From contig JACSVZ010000002.1 of NCBI GenBank assembly GCA_014706295.1, positions 131,883,431 through 131,947,430 on the forward strand: a stretch of DNA of 64,000 nt, in the 5' to 3' direction. The notes beneath the pieces are model-generated. The model was not told the DNA's origin. It worked only from the letters and a program-made list of their open reading frames with translations, and made no database searches. Position numbers and translations under genes: made by a program. Positions 31,804 to 43,128 of the stretch are shown piece by piece (position 1 is the stretch's first letter; the number at the start of each line of letters is the position of its first letter). This DNA comes from Lycocorax pyrrhopterus obiensis. Taxonomy: Eukaryota; Chordata; Aves; Passeriformes; Paradisaeidae.

Positions 31804-34800
31804 CTTTTCATACACCTATCTGGGCAAACAGGGAAGTTTGTCAGTGTCACCAGTTGTAGGAGCCTACAGTTGGAGCATCTGTCTCAGTCTGTGGCACATG
31901 GGAAAACCAGGAGATGTCTCATCTCCTTTATGAGTCCCACACTGATGAGGTGACCCTGACAGCCAGCACAGAGGGGCAGAGGGACTGTATGGACCTCCAC
32001 AGCAGTGGCATTTAAACTGGAACTGAAATACCAGCTATGACATCCCCAAACAAGGTCATCCTGTAATATTCACAAATACCGGTCTAAACAGGCAGGGTTC
32101 CACACCTGAGTGCCCATCGCTGTTTACTGGGAAGTGTCTGTCCTCCAGCAGAAAAATACAGAATGCTTCCCTTGTTCCTCCCTGGCAGGTAAAGGCTTAG
32201 TGGCATGCCTGGATGGAAGCACAAAAGATTGATATGGAAATGTGGCTTTGTATCAAGGACATTTAATTACACTTCCCAAATGAAGAAAATATTTCCTCTT
32301 TTGGGGATTTATTGGTGGGTAACATAATGAAGAATAGTGTGTGTGTCATGGGGCAGAAAGGAGAAGCATTTCATGAACCAGGAGTTGAGACAAGTGAAAG
32401 AGGCCCTTTCTAGACAAGAACCTTGAGTCAGTGGGCAGAAAAAGGGTCTTCCTTTTCCCTAGTTAATTTGCCTGTGCTTTTGTTTCTACCCTGCTTAGCT
32501 GACAGGGAGTGACTGCAGAGCAAATCATGGGAGCCTGCAGAGAGAATGAGCTCCACCTCGGAGCCCTTCCTCTATAGTGTTGTGATGTTTTTATTATGGT
32601 TGCTGCATGTTTCTGTTTTGCATAAACTGTCTTAAAACTGTGAGCACCAAATGTGCTAGCAGCGGGCTCGGGGCTGAGCATCCCCATGGTGGGGGAATCC
32701 ATAAATAGAATTTCATAGGCTAAACAAGATGGTCTGTAGGGCAGAGAGCAACATGAAGGGTCAGAAAAAATTACACGTAAGGCTCAGAATTTTTTAGTTT
32801 TATCAGAAAAGCTGAAATTCATGCAAGCAAGATGTCATCATTGTTCTGACACTTTTCTATTGAGCTGGCATTAATGATAGAGCTGGCAGTGCATTGTATG
32901 TTCTTGAACGATGACAAATGCATCATGGAAATTAATGTGAAATACTGAAAGCAAAATAATAGCTGAAAAACATCCTGCTTTTAGGGGTTTGGTAGCAGAA
33001 AGCATGAACTACACTGCTTATGCAAATCTGAAGTCAGTTGCAGGCTAAAAGAATTAATCAGAATGCAAAGTAGTGCAATTCTGTCCTAATTCTAGGAGAA
33101 AGTATCAAACACATGTTGAAATGTCATTCTCCAGCCATTAATTATATCCACTTAGCAAAGCTGTCACAATGAGCTGTACAATGAGGTGTCACTCACCCAC
33201 TGGCCGGGATGCTGTGTCCGATGGCCGGGAGCCGCAGATAGGTACAGCCCACAGCACTGAGCAGCTGTTTAGTGGCACAGGGGCTGTTTGGCAGCCCTGT
33301 CTGTGTCAGCAGACTTCCTTGGATGTGTGAATAACTATAAAGGAATGAGAATTAAATTATGAAGTCTGCTCTAGTGTAGGTAAACACTTCAGCCTCTTCT
33401 GTGGCCCATCTCTGCAGTGCTGGTGGTGGCACCTCCTGCCCTGAGAGCAGCTCTGCAGTTCATCTCCATTTCTGCAGCCATGCTTGAGTGCAGGAAAGAC
33501 AAGACAAACTGCAGATTGGATTCAGCTGGGGAATTGAGTCTCTTTTTGTTTGCAAAACCCAATTGCTGCAGCAATGTCTGAGAATACACTAAGTTGGGTT
33601 GATTTTCTCCAGGAGTTGCAGATTTGCAGGGTGCTGCTGATGTCTTGCATGCAGCATGTGGAAGGAACTGGGGGAGAGAAGCAGATCCAGCCACAGCCAG
33701 CTCCAGAGGGTTGTCCGCAGCTGCAGTATTCCCTGCCTTCCAGCCTTTCTGAAGAGTCCTTGGAAGGAGACTGAATTGCTGGCTGGGATTTCAGAGGACC
33801 AAGAGCCTGTCATGGAGCCAGTGGTGATGGCAGGGAGTCTATAAATACCTCTCTCTCCTTATTTTAAAGTAAGTTGCCCTGAGAATGGAAGACTGTGCAG
33901 AGTCACTTGCATTTTCTCCTGACTGATTTGCTATGCTTTAGGAATGAAATGCTCTCCAGTCTTGAAACTGAGCTTTTGGTAACTACCAAAAATTTGTGTG
34001 GCTTTTGTTCCAGATCAAGTTAGCTTACTGAGCAGTGCTGGGTGTGAATGCATTTGAAGAAGAAAGGAAAGAATCAGATCATGCCTTGACTCAAAAGTTC
34101 TTTTTAAATCGCTATTTCAGCACAGTAAAGCATTAAGGAACATGTGTCCACACTGTTGGAAGGCACTGAATTCGCCAGTGAATGGGAGATATAATTACTG
34201 GTGTTTTCTCTGGAATAGTAAACTCCATCCCTAATGGTCATATAAGTCATTTTCCTGCTTCCTACTTAGTCAGAATAGATGTTTTTAAATACATCGCATT
34301 TAGAGCATTTATAGATTCTCAAAATTACATTACACTTTTTTACTCAGCTGAATTAGAGCCTTGTGTTACATAAAAGAGATCTGACCCATATTGATTACAA
34401 AAAAGGAGGAAAGGTTTTATTAAAGAGATGAATGGGCTTTTTGTTAGTTCGCTTCACTCTGGCAAACAGAGGCTTTAAATTATTCCATTTCTACAGCACT
34501 TACCCATCTCAGCAGGTGGGTCTGTACTCCCCAGTCAGTATTCTGAGAAGTTATTTGGCAGTTTAGCACAGATACAAACACTATAGCTCAGATCTCTAAG
34601 TGGATGTGAATTGTCATTGTGCTGAAATCTGGCTTCCCTTTCACAGTCGAGGGAGCTGTAGGGTTCATCCTGCTCATTCACTGGAGGCCATCCGAGCTTC
34701 TTTTGGTGCTTGGGTGGTTTCATGACACTCCTCAGAGGTCATGTGGAGATGGTCAGGGTGATTCATGGCTCCACATTTCTGCCTGCCAGCGTTGACTAAT

Positions 34801-34984
34801 GGATTTGCACATGCAGGATTGAGGATCTTTTTTCCCCCTTCCCAAAACCCCCAGTGGGTGAGATGAGGCTATCACCTGCTGCAGTTCTTAACATTGAAAA
34901 TGGCTATGGCTTTACAAAACCCAGTGGGAGTACACCCTGCCCCCAGGGAAGTCACACCTATAATGATGGGATTTTGAGCTCTCT
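31804..34984. other. non-coding stretch
   Basis: No gene or repeat is recognised in about 3.2 kb. Short frames at 33389-33844 overlap on both strands. Moderate AT content and low CpG are normal for the window. Confidence 0.5.
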
Positions 34985-35292
34985 CCTGGGGGATATGATG
35001 AGCAAACTGAGAGCTTATGGGTTAGAATAAAAGGGCAGACTAATAAGGGTGACATTGTGGGTGTTTGTTACAGTTGATCAGGAGGAGGAAGTGGGTGAGG
35101 CCTCCTACAGGCACCTTGAAACAGCCTCAGAGTCACAGAATCTGGTTCTTGTGGGGGACTTTAACTACCCTGACATCTCTTGGAAAAGCAACACAGCGAA
35201 GCATTACACAGTCCAGGAGGTTCCTGGAAAGCCTTGATCACAACTTTCTGTCTTAGGCAGTGGAAGTTCCCACAAGGAATGGCGAGCTGCTA
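34985..35292 (+). mobile_element. CR1 ORF2 endonuclease fragment, plus strand
   Basis: The start 'gagagcttatgggttagaat' and the encoded text NLVLVGDFNYPDISWKSNTA match the apurinic-like endonuclease domain of CR1 ORF2, including the GDFN motif with its conserved Asp and Asn. It continues as 'ccaggaggttcctggaaagc' and 'cacaaggaatggcgagctgc', then stops at a GGAA microsatellite. An isolated endonuclease piece without the 3' half is unusual for a CR1 copy, because truncation normally removes the 5' part. Here the 3' part has been lost or replaced. The frame is broken (for example the text after NTA differs by phase). Confidence 0.85.
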
Positions 35293-35351
35293 GGAAGGAA
35301 GGAAGGAAGGAAGGAAGGAAGGAAGGAAGGAAGGAAGGAAGGAAGGAAGGA
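35293..35351 (+). repeat. (GGAA)n microsatellite
   Basis: Fourteen perfect GGAA units plus GGA directly abut the CR1 endonuclease fragment, at the point where the consensus continues with an 'aaggaagg'-like word. The repeat probably grew from that word. GGAA is the core of ETS-factor sites, and long GGAA arrays can bind ETS proteins; no use here is shown. Confidence 0.97.
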
Positions 35352-38300
35352 GCCTGCTCCTCTGTGAAGACTGATGGAGAAATTTTTGTAGGGCAAATCT
35401 CTGCTGCCCACGGACCACACACCAGGGCTTTAAGCTATCTCCCTAAGTCTGAAGCCTTTAGCAACAGGCATAGGAAGGATTGGTCTGTCAGCTGGAGATA
35501 GGGGTAACAGAAAAGGCTCAGCAGAGAGAGCAGCCACAAAGCTCAAGAGAAGGCTTAAGTTAATGAAGATGTTGCTATTTAAAGTCAGTAGCGAAGACTG
35601 CTGGCAGAGGATTTATTTGAACCAGGTCACGCTAAGACTGAGGTGAGGCAGAGCAAGTACTTTGCTTTTTCCTCTGCCAGCTGATGGGAATCCTCAGCAT
35701 GTGCTGGGGTGACCTCTCCTTAGCCCCAGCCACCAGCGTCCACCTACCACCAGCTTCGCCTTCATGCTTAAAGACACATCTTGCACTGAACAGCTCCTGC
35801 AACCGAGAATCCATACTGTTAAAATAAAGTCATTGTCCTCTGGCCTGGTGCTGGCCCTTGCATTATGAGGAAAATGTCTCTGCTGCCTCGAAGCCCTCCA
35901 GGAGAGGTGTCAGGCACCTGCACTGTGTTAGACACAGGATGCCCATCTTGCCCTCCACTCAGGGCCAGCAGTACTGCGCAGGTTGCAAAGTTACAACCAG
36001 TCATAACACCTAGAACAGCATAGCATAGCACAGAATAAAATAACCCAGTAATGAAACTTGAAAAAATTATTAAAATTACAGAGCTCTAAGCAGTCACATC
36101 AAGATCCAGACTATACACAGAGATTTCAACCCACAGTTAGACTTTCCATGCCAAGTGACAAACTGTTAATAGCAATTAGGAAAATCCACTTCCTGTTCAG
36201 ATGAGGCAGCCAGACAGTGGCAGGGATCATTTTAAAGTCTCTTAAGTCTTTGCTGTAACTCACCAGGAGCTAAGTAAGCCTTTCTTTCCACAGGAGGTTC
36301 ACCTTGGAGGGAGGTTTAAGGAGAGGGCTGTCAAAGGGACTGCTTTTCCCTGCCTAGCCCTCAGCAGAAGCTAAACCTGAGGCTGATGCTCAGCAGGTAT
36401 CCTTCTTCCTGCTCCAAAGAGCTGAACCAATGGCACCTCCTATCTGCAAACAAAACCACCCAGGGCAGCCTGAACTTGGGTGGTAGAGCTCTTCCTTCTT
36501 GCACAGATCTACCTTATACAACTAAAATACTGTAAAATCCTTAAAATACTTAATAGATTATAAAAGTTTACTCATTAAGCCCAAGTGAGGTTGCTAAGCC
36601 CTTCTCAGGGATGAAAACACCATTTGCTCCAGGAGCCAGGAGAGCTGCAGAGTCACCACAAAGAGAGCAGTTACAAAAAACACATTGACTTTTGCAGCAG
36701 GAGAACCCCAAAACCACCCTGTGATCCTCCAGAGCATGGCACATAGAATGGCAAATAAGGGGCTCAGTGCTAATGATTAGCATTTAAACAGGCTGCTGAG
36801 CAGGTTTAATACAAGCAACAGGAGAATGGAGGAAGGGACTTCTGCTGCCCCCATGTCCTCATGGAGCTTAGCAGCATAGGTGCAGCTCATGAGTCCACAT
36901 TCTGGGGTGCTGTCAGGGATCAGGTTAGGATCAGGCCCCTTTTATCTACCAGTCATGTTGTAAATGCCTGTATTATCTCATGCCCCTGGGTTGCCACAGC
37001 TTGTGCCCCAGAGACTTCCAGGAGACAAGCGAGATGTCATGCAGAGCTGAGTTTTTAAGAAATATGAATTCCCTTAGAGATAGCTGCCTACAGCATTAGA
37101 GGCACCAGCACCATTACAATTGGAGCTCAAGGAAAGCTTCATTATGAATTGTTTTTAAAAAAATCTGTGTTAGTAGGCCACTGGGGAATTCTCACTAGAC
37201 TTGAGAGCCATGATGGTCCCCCAGGCTTTCCGTATGTAGAGTTCCTGAAATACCCTTGACTTCTCATCTATCTCCAATTCCCCTGCAGAACCCATGTAGG
37301 ATTTAACATTGCTAGCTAATGCACAACCCCTATGCTAAGAACTTGAGAGGTAACTAAATTTGCGAACAAAAAGAGCTATCCTGGATGTCATCTCAAATGC
37401 TGAGGAATTCCTAGAGGTGAGTGCAAGGCTGAACATAAGTTTAAATGTAGGAGAGGCAGAAAAACAAAAAGAAGTGAGTTGAAATCAGAGCAGGGAAGAG
37501 ACAAGAAGTTCAGCAATGACTTTGCTGTGATGGATGCCCAGAAAAGCCACTGCTCCACCGACTGCGCTCGAGCCCTTCAGTTCTGGTCATGAGGAGCCCT
37601 TCTTCCCCATCACCCCACCAAGCTGAGCACCAGCTGTGCCTTCCTCCTTGCTCTGACAGCAGGGTGGTTTAATTTTACACTGAGGATTCAGATATGGATT
37701 ATGAGCTTCTGGCTGAGCATTTCCCTGTGGACCCAAGCTGAGCAGCTGGTTCAGAGGAGTAGGAAGTGGTGTGGGTGGACGTCTGAGGTGCGGCTGTCAG
37801 CGGGTGACATGGCTAATAATAAGAAGAGTCCTCCCCTTCTGATTCTCCCAGCAAATTTTGGTTCTCTCGGGCCTCCCACACACGTCTGGTGGAACCCGCA
37901 GCCACAGCTCAGGATGCCACACAGCAGTGCTGCCTGCCACCCTCAAGCCAGACCAGGGACTGCAGCTTACAGGGCGCTGCTTTTCTGGTGAGCTGGTTCA
38001 CGACCCTGCACAGCGCTCCCATCACAAAGAGACAAAAATGAGCAAGAGGAGCAGGCTATGATATTGCATGGCCAAACTGTTATGAGGCTGAAGGCAACTC
38101 AGTTTCAAGGCCCTGTGGCACCTGTACCAGAGCAAGTATTGAATTGCAGGATTCTGCCCATCAGGCTTGTGCTGCCCATCCAATGCAGTATTTCTGCTCA
38201 CCCGCAGCAGGGACACAAGCAGAGGTCTGACACCTCCCCAGGCAGAACTTCAATCCATCCCTGGTGTTAAAATGCCAGCTGGATGCAAAGGCTGAAAGCT

Positions 38301-40887
38301 CATTTCCCAAAAAAAGTGTCCAGCACCAGCTTATGGGCAAGCAAGGTAGAGGAAATGTTTTCCAATGCTCCAGTTGAAGCTGTGCCCGGTGGTGAAGAAA
38401 CCCACACAAGGGTTTCCCTCCCTCATCACTGCATTGCTAAAGCGTCTTCCTCCTGGAGTCCTGTAAACCTCGCCTCCCTCCCACTGAGAATCAGGTCCTG
38501 CCCTAGAGAGGTGATGTGCTCCCTGCTGCTGGGCCCCTGTCCCTCTGATGGGGCTGAAGGTGTGAGGGAGTGCATGGAAGTGGCTGCGGCTGCAGGGCCA
38601 GGGGATGAGAGAAGCTACTGAGGTGGGAAGGCAAGAGAAAGCAGGAGAATGCACAAATGGCTGGTCTGTCCCAAGGAAGAGCAGGTTGATATCATTGAAG
38701 TCAAAGCCCAAGGCTGTTGCTGCCTGTGAAGTCATTCAGGGTGACAACATCCCCCTGCCAGGCCCCGTGGGAAGCAGGGTGGGACCCAGCAGTGTCTGGG
38801 TGGGAGGAGCATTGCTTCTCACTGCATGTATGAGTCATTGGCTTTTGTGCCAAAATATCTCCCCTGCGCCACACATTCCTTCTCCCAGCCCTGCCAGCAC
38901 TCGGACTGCATTGCAACCTCCTGCAAATCGGTGTATGATGGGAGCAATGGGCCCAACGCAGAGCAGGTGCAAAATGCAGGTCCAAGATCTGCTCCTCATT
39001 TTTGGGAAGGAGAGGAGTGTGTGGGACAGAAACCAGAGGAGCAGCAGGACAGGAGCCTCACTCCCAGCAGCACCAATATGGCGCAGGGGCAGGAAAGCCA
39101 CATGCATGTGCTTGTTCCTCTCTCCCCTGGCTGCATTTCACCGCAGTCTATATTTGGAAATAACCAATGTAATGTTAAAAATAAAATGTGCTTCAAAAAA
39201 GAAATGTAAGCTATATAAAACAATTTTTACATTGGTATTAGGCTCTCTCTCCTCTGTGTATCAATTGACAAGAAGTACCAATATGGGACTGTAATTTATA
39301 TAGCAACATATTCAAAGTTCATGCATCTGTTACCTCTAAGAGAGGTCAAAAAAATTCAGGATCAACTTCTACTAGCTTTAAACTCGAAGAGTGATTCATT
39401 CCAGAAACAAGTCTCCATTACAAGACAAAACCCATGAAAACCTGCTGTGTGCCTGATTTCTTGAAGTAATAGAGTGCATGTAGGCCAGCACACCAATGGA
39501 GACTCCTCTGCTGTAAGAGGACAAAGTAGCAACAAAATCTCTCTGTATGCGTATCAAGAATATACTGATATTCCAACACGAGCCATACACCCTCTATTGT
39601 TTTATCAAGCTTCGTTGCCTTCAGAAATATTCCCTTAAAAAAGACATTACTTGTATTTCTGGTTCATATTTTCAGAATGTAAAAGGAGGAATCCCTGCTC
39701 AAGTCATCAGTTCTGCCTGCAGGATGAAAACAGGAGGGCAAATTAAAGGCATGAGATCCCATACCAAACCCAAATCCAGTAACAAGTATCTGATCATTTA
39801 GTATCTAAATGATCAGATATTTGATGTGCTTTGTTGTTTAAACATTACCAAAGCAGGAGTTGTTCACCAGAGGATCATGTGGCATCATACGCTCCCCTGT
39901 CACCCCATTTTCAAACTGACGAGCTGGATCAGCTCAGTCTATCCTCCCAGAGATGCCCCCAACACAAGTACCTCTGACTCTACATACATCTGATACAAAC
40001 TCATTCACAGAGTGGAGGGCTTGGCACGCACCTAGTGTGAAGATCGGCCCTTACATCCTGTCCCCTGCCATCTGATCTGGACCTGCCTCACTGCACTGCC
40101 AGGCACTGCAGTTACGCTTGTGGTTGGGTCTAATCAAGATAATGAAGCCATTTACGTGATTAGCGTGCTTCTTGCTACCTGAGATTTCACTTCTTTCATG
40201 CACAGCATTAAAGAGCACTGCAGGACACCATGGGGACCTAATGTCTGAGCTGGGGTGCTCAGGCCAGTCATGAAGTCTCCTGACTGGGGCTTGGCAGAGC
40301 TGTGGCTTCAGTCACCACTCAGCCATGGGACCCATGACCATGTTGACTCAGAGGAGCCAGGCATGCTACTTTGTCCCAAGGGTGTCACCTTCCCTGGCAG
40401 CGCTGAAAATAGGGACTGCTTAAACCATGGGGAAAGAGGTGGCTTAGAACAGTTACTGTGAAAAATGGGGTAGGCTGCTCTGCATAGCTCTGTCCGCGGG
40501 TTCACATGGACCTGCAGAGCACTAGCACAGGGTGACGTTGGCTGGTGCTTTGAGTGGGCTTGTGATGGCCAGGAGATGACCCAGATGTAATAATATACTG
40601 TGAGCTATGCAGACATAAACAACAGAAGTATTTTTAAAAGTTTTTGCATTGAAGGTTTACAGTACTGTTCTTGGAGGCACTTTATTCAAGAATTCAACAC
40701 TTGGCCTTTTTTAATTCATATTATTAGTATGAACAAACATTAAGTTTTAGAAGGATGAATTTTTAAAAGGAAAGGAGACTATTTTTTTCCATCTAGTCAT
40801 GATTTTTTTTGTTTGCACAACCGATGTATTTCAAAAAGTCTTTGGTTCATAAAACACAAAGGTCTTCTAACCAACTATAAACTGTGA
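35352..40887. other. non-coding stretch with one perfect hairpin
   Basis: No exon is recognised. A long frame of 229 codons (38605-39294) overlaps others on both strands and resembles no family I know. A perfect 15-bp hairpin at 39787-39819 is listed separately. Elsewhere I see ordinary bird DNA with moderately GC-rich parts (37560-38620) that carry only scattered CpG. Confidence 0.5.
39787..39819. repeat. perfect 15-bp inverted repeat (hairpin)
   Basis: The arms tatctgatcatttag (39787-39801) and ctaaatgatcagata (39805-39819) are exact reverse complements with a three-base spacer TAT. The arms include TGATCA. A perfect 33-bp near-palindrome this size is not expected by chance in 64 kb. It might be a recent palindromic duplication from templated repair, or a transcribed hairpin. 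Confidence 0.85.
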
Positions 40888-41027
40888 GATCATCATCCCT
40901 GCAAGTGTTCAAAAGGCATGTGGATGTGGCTCGTAGGGATATGGTTTAGTGGTGACACAATGGTGTGGGGTTAAATGGCTGGACCGGATGACCTTAGAGG
41001 TCTTTTCTGACCTTAATGATTCTATGT
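40888..41027 (+). mobile_element. CR1 LINE 3' end (another subfamily), plus strand
   Basis: 'gcaagtgttcaaaaggcatg', 'atatggtttagtggtgacac' and 'ggaccggatgaccttagagg' followed by 'tcttttctgaccttaatgat' and 'tctatg' correspond to the 3' end of a CR1 subfamily whose tail reads 'aggtcttttccaaccttaat'. Only about 140 bp remain. Its tail differs from the copy at 31570, so the two come from different subfamilies. Confidence 0.9.
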
Positions 41028-43090
41028 GTGCCTTTAACAAGTCCTAGCACTGTTATATCCCCCCTTTATGCAAGGCTGGAGGAAGTCATAGATGACCAAG
41101 GGAGGTGGGCGAGGCCTGTCTTGTTTGGGGGCTGCATTCCCACTGCCCCACCATGCGACACAGGAGGACACGTTGTGGTCGGTGCTAACAGAGGAGGAGA
41201 GGGGCAGCTGCCTTGCAGCATGCACATGCACACCTCTCTTTCACACTGCCTTCTGCATCTCTGCTGAGCCAGTACATCTGGGGTGGTAAGCAGCCAAAAT
41301 CCCAACTGAAGGCTTTCTGAGCCAAAGATGCTGCCTCACAAAGCAGGGAAAAGGCCAGCCTGTGGCTGAGGGTTAGAGGGAAGCAATGGGCAGTTCTCAA
41401 AATGTGTTAGAGAAGGGGTGTGTTTGGAGAGCTATTTGCTGTCCTCATTGGTATTAACACTGTGCTAGGAGAATTAAGCAGTGTTTTAAGTGATCTGTTG
41501 GCACAAAAGGCCAGTTCATGTGGACCTTAGCCATTAGGCATCACTTGTGCTCTAACATCTGCCCTTAAACATAGGAAAAAAGATAAATTCAGGTAAGCAG
41601 CCCAAAAGTGTTGGTCAATGCAAGAGGGAGTGCTCTCTTCTGTCCACATCCCAGCCACTTTCCTGTCCTAAGCTGGTTACAGGTGTCAATACAAAAAAGG
41701 TTGCTCAGAAAGTTTACAGGGATGAGAAAGAAGCATTTTGGATGACTGCGAGGAGCTTCTTCCAGCACAAACAACACATAAGTGCTTGTAACAAAACTGA
41801 ACAAGCGAGTGATGCTGGGAGAAAGGGTGGGAGGCAATCCTGCTTGGGCAGGCACGGATGTTTTGACAGTAGATGAGAGATGATGCCTGGGAAAGGAATG
41901 GAATAGCACTGTAAGAGAGGAGGGAAGCTGATGGTGGGGTGGATGGAGAGAGCTGGCATGTTCAAAACAGCAAGCTAGGAAAACAAGCTTCTTAGCAGGA
42001 TCTCGATGGATATATTGGTAGGGCAATAACCTTGCAATAATTGAGACACGTGAAAATCTGGCTAAGACTATTAGGATAGAGAATAGTCAAACAGAAATGT
42101 GGAAAAGTTGCATTGAAATAATCTGCAAGATGTGGGTATCGCCTGGATATGAGGAGGACCCTTAGTGACATTCAACCTGAGGATGCTGCCCAGACTGAAA
42201 GTGCAAGGATGAAGATGTTCACCCAATACCTGAGGAAGATGCAGTTTAGGGGAAAAATCTCTGTTTTAGGCATCCTGAATTTGTGTTGATGGCAAGAGTA
42301 GAGACACTACTACTATTGGAGCAAGTAGATTTGAAGCAGAAATGCAGCTTTGTATATATCGGCCGTGGGAAAAAAACTTCCCGGGGTCAAATTCATACAA
42401 GAGATATCACTCAGCACTGGTTTCTGAAGTCACTGTATCTCCACCAACCACACAGGGAAAAGGCCACCTTCAAAACCAGACTCGCTCCGGCAGATACCAG
42501 CCAGACTCACCATACCCTGAGTACCCAAATGCACCATGCCAAGGAAGCCAGTCTGCGTCAGTCCCATGTCAGGAGCAAGGACATGACCATTTCTGTAATT
42601 TCCAGGGCCACTCCTCTAAATACCACAGATGGAGATGTGAGTCTGGGAAGAGAAAAGCTCAAGAAGCCAATGTTGGGATTATGCAACCATCAGCAGGAAG
42701 CAAGATCCTTTTCCAAGGAAATGAAGGCTCTATTCCACCACCATAGAGAACAAAGGGGAATAGGAGTCGGATCTGATGGTACAGCCAACTCAGAAGATCC
42801 TGATGTAGGGAAAAGCCTACAGCAGAATCACAGGCAGTGAAAATGCTGAGAACGTGCAGAAAAATAAGTCTTCTGCACTCTCTTCACTTCCCATTGAGAT
42901 GCATTTCTCTCTAGTCTAGGCTCTGGCCACATTTTTGATTCACAAAATGTGATACAGACTGCATGCATTATTTCTTGGTCTTGCAAGAAGGCAAATGTCC
43001 CCATTTACCACAAATAAAAGGAGGCATTTTTTTGGCGCCTTCCAACCACAATCCCACATTCTCACTAGCTAATGAAAATAACCTTAATAA

Positions 43091-43128
43091 CACACTCTGA
43101 TTTACCAATCACACTCCGATTTATCAAT
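43091..43128. repeat. 19-bp tandem duplication
   Basis: cacactctgatttaccaat (43091-43109) is followed at once by cacactccgatttatcaat (43110-43128). They differ at two positions. This is a simple local duplication, old enough to have mutated. Confidence 0.85.

Noticed and set aside
38605..39294. Plus-strand frame of 229 codons
   Set aside because: It resembles no family I know, overlaps frames on both strands, and lies in moderately GC-rich DNA. No splice or promoter context supports it.
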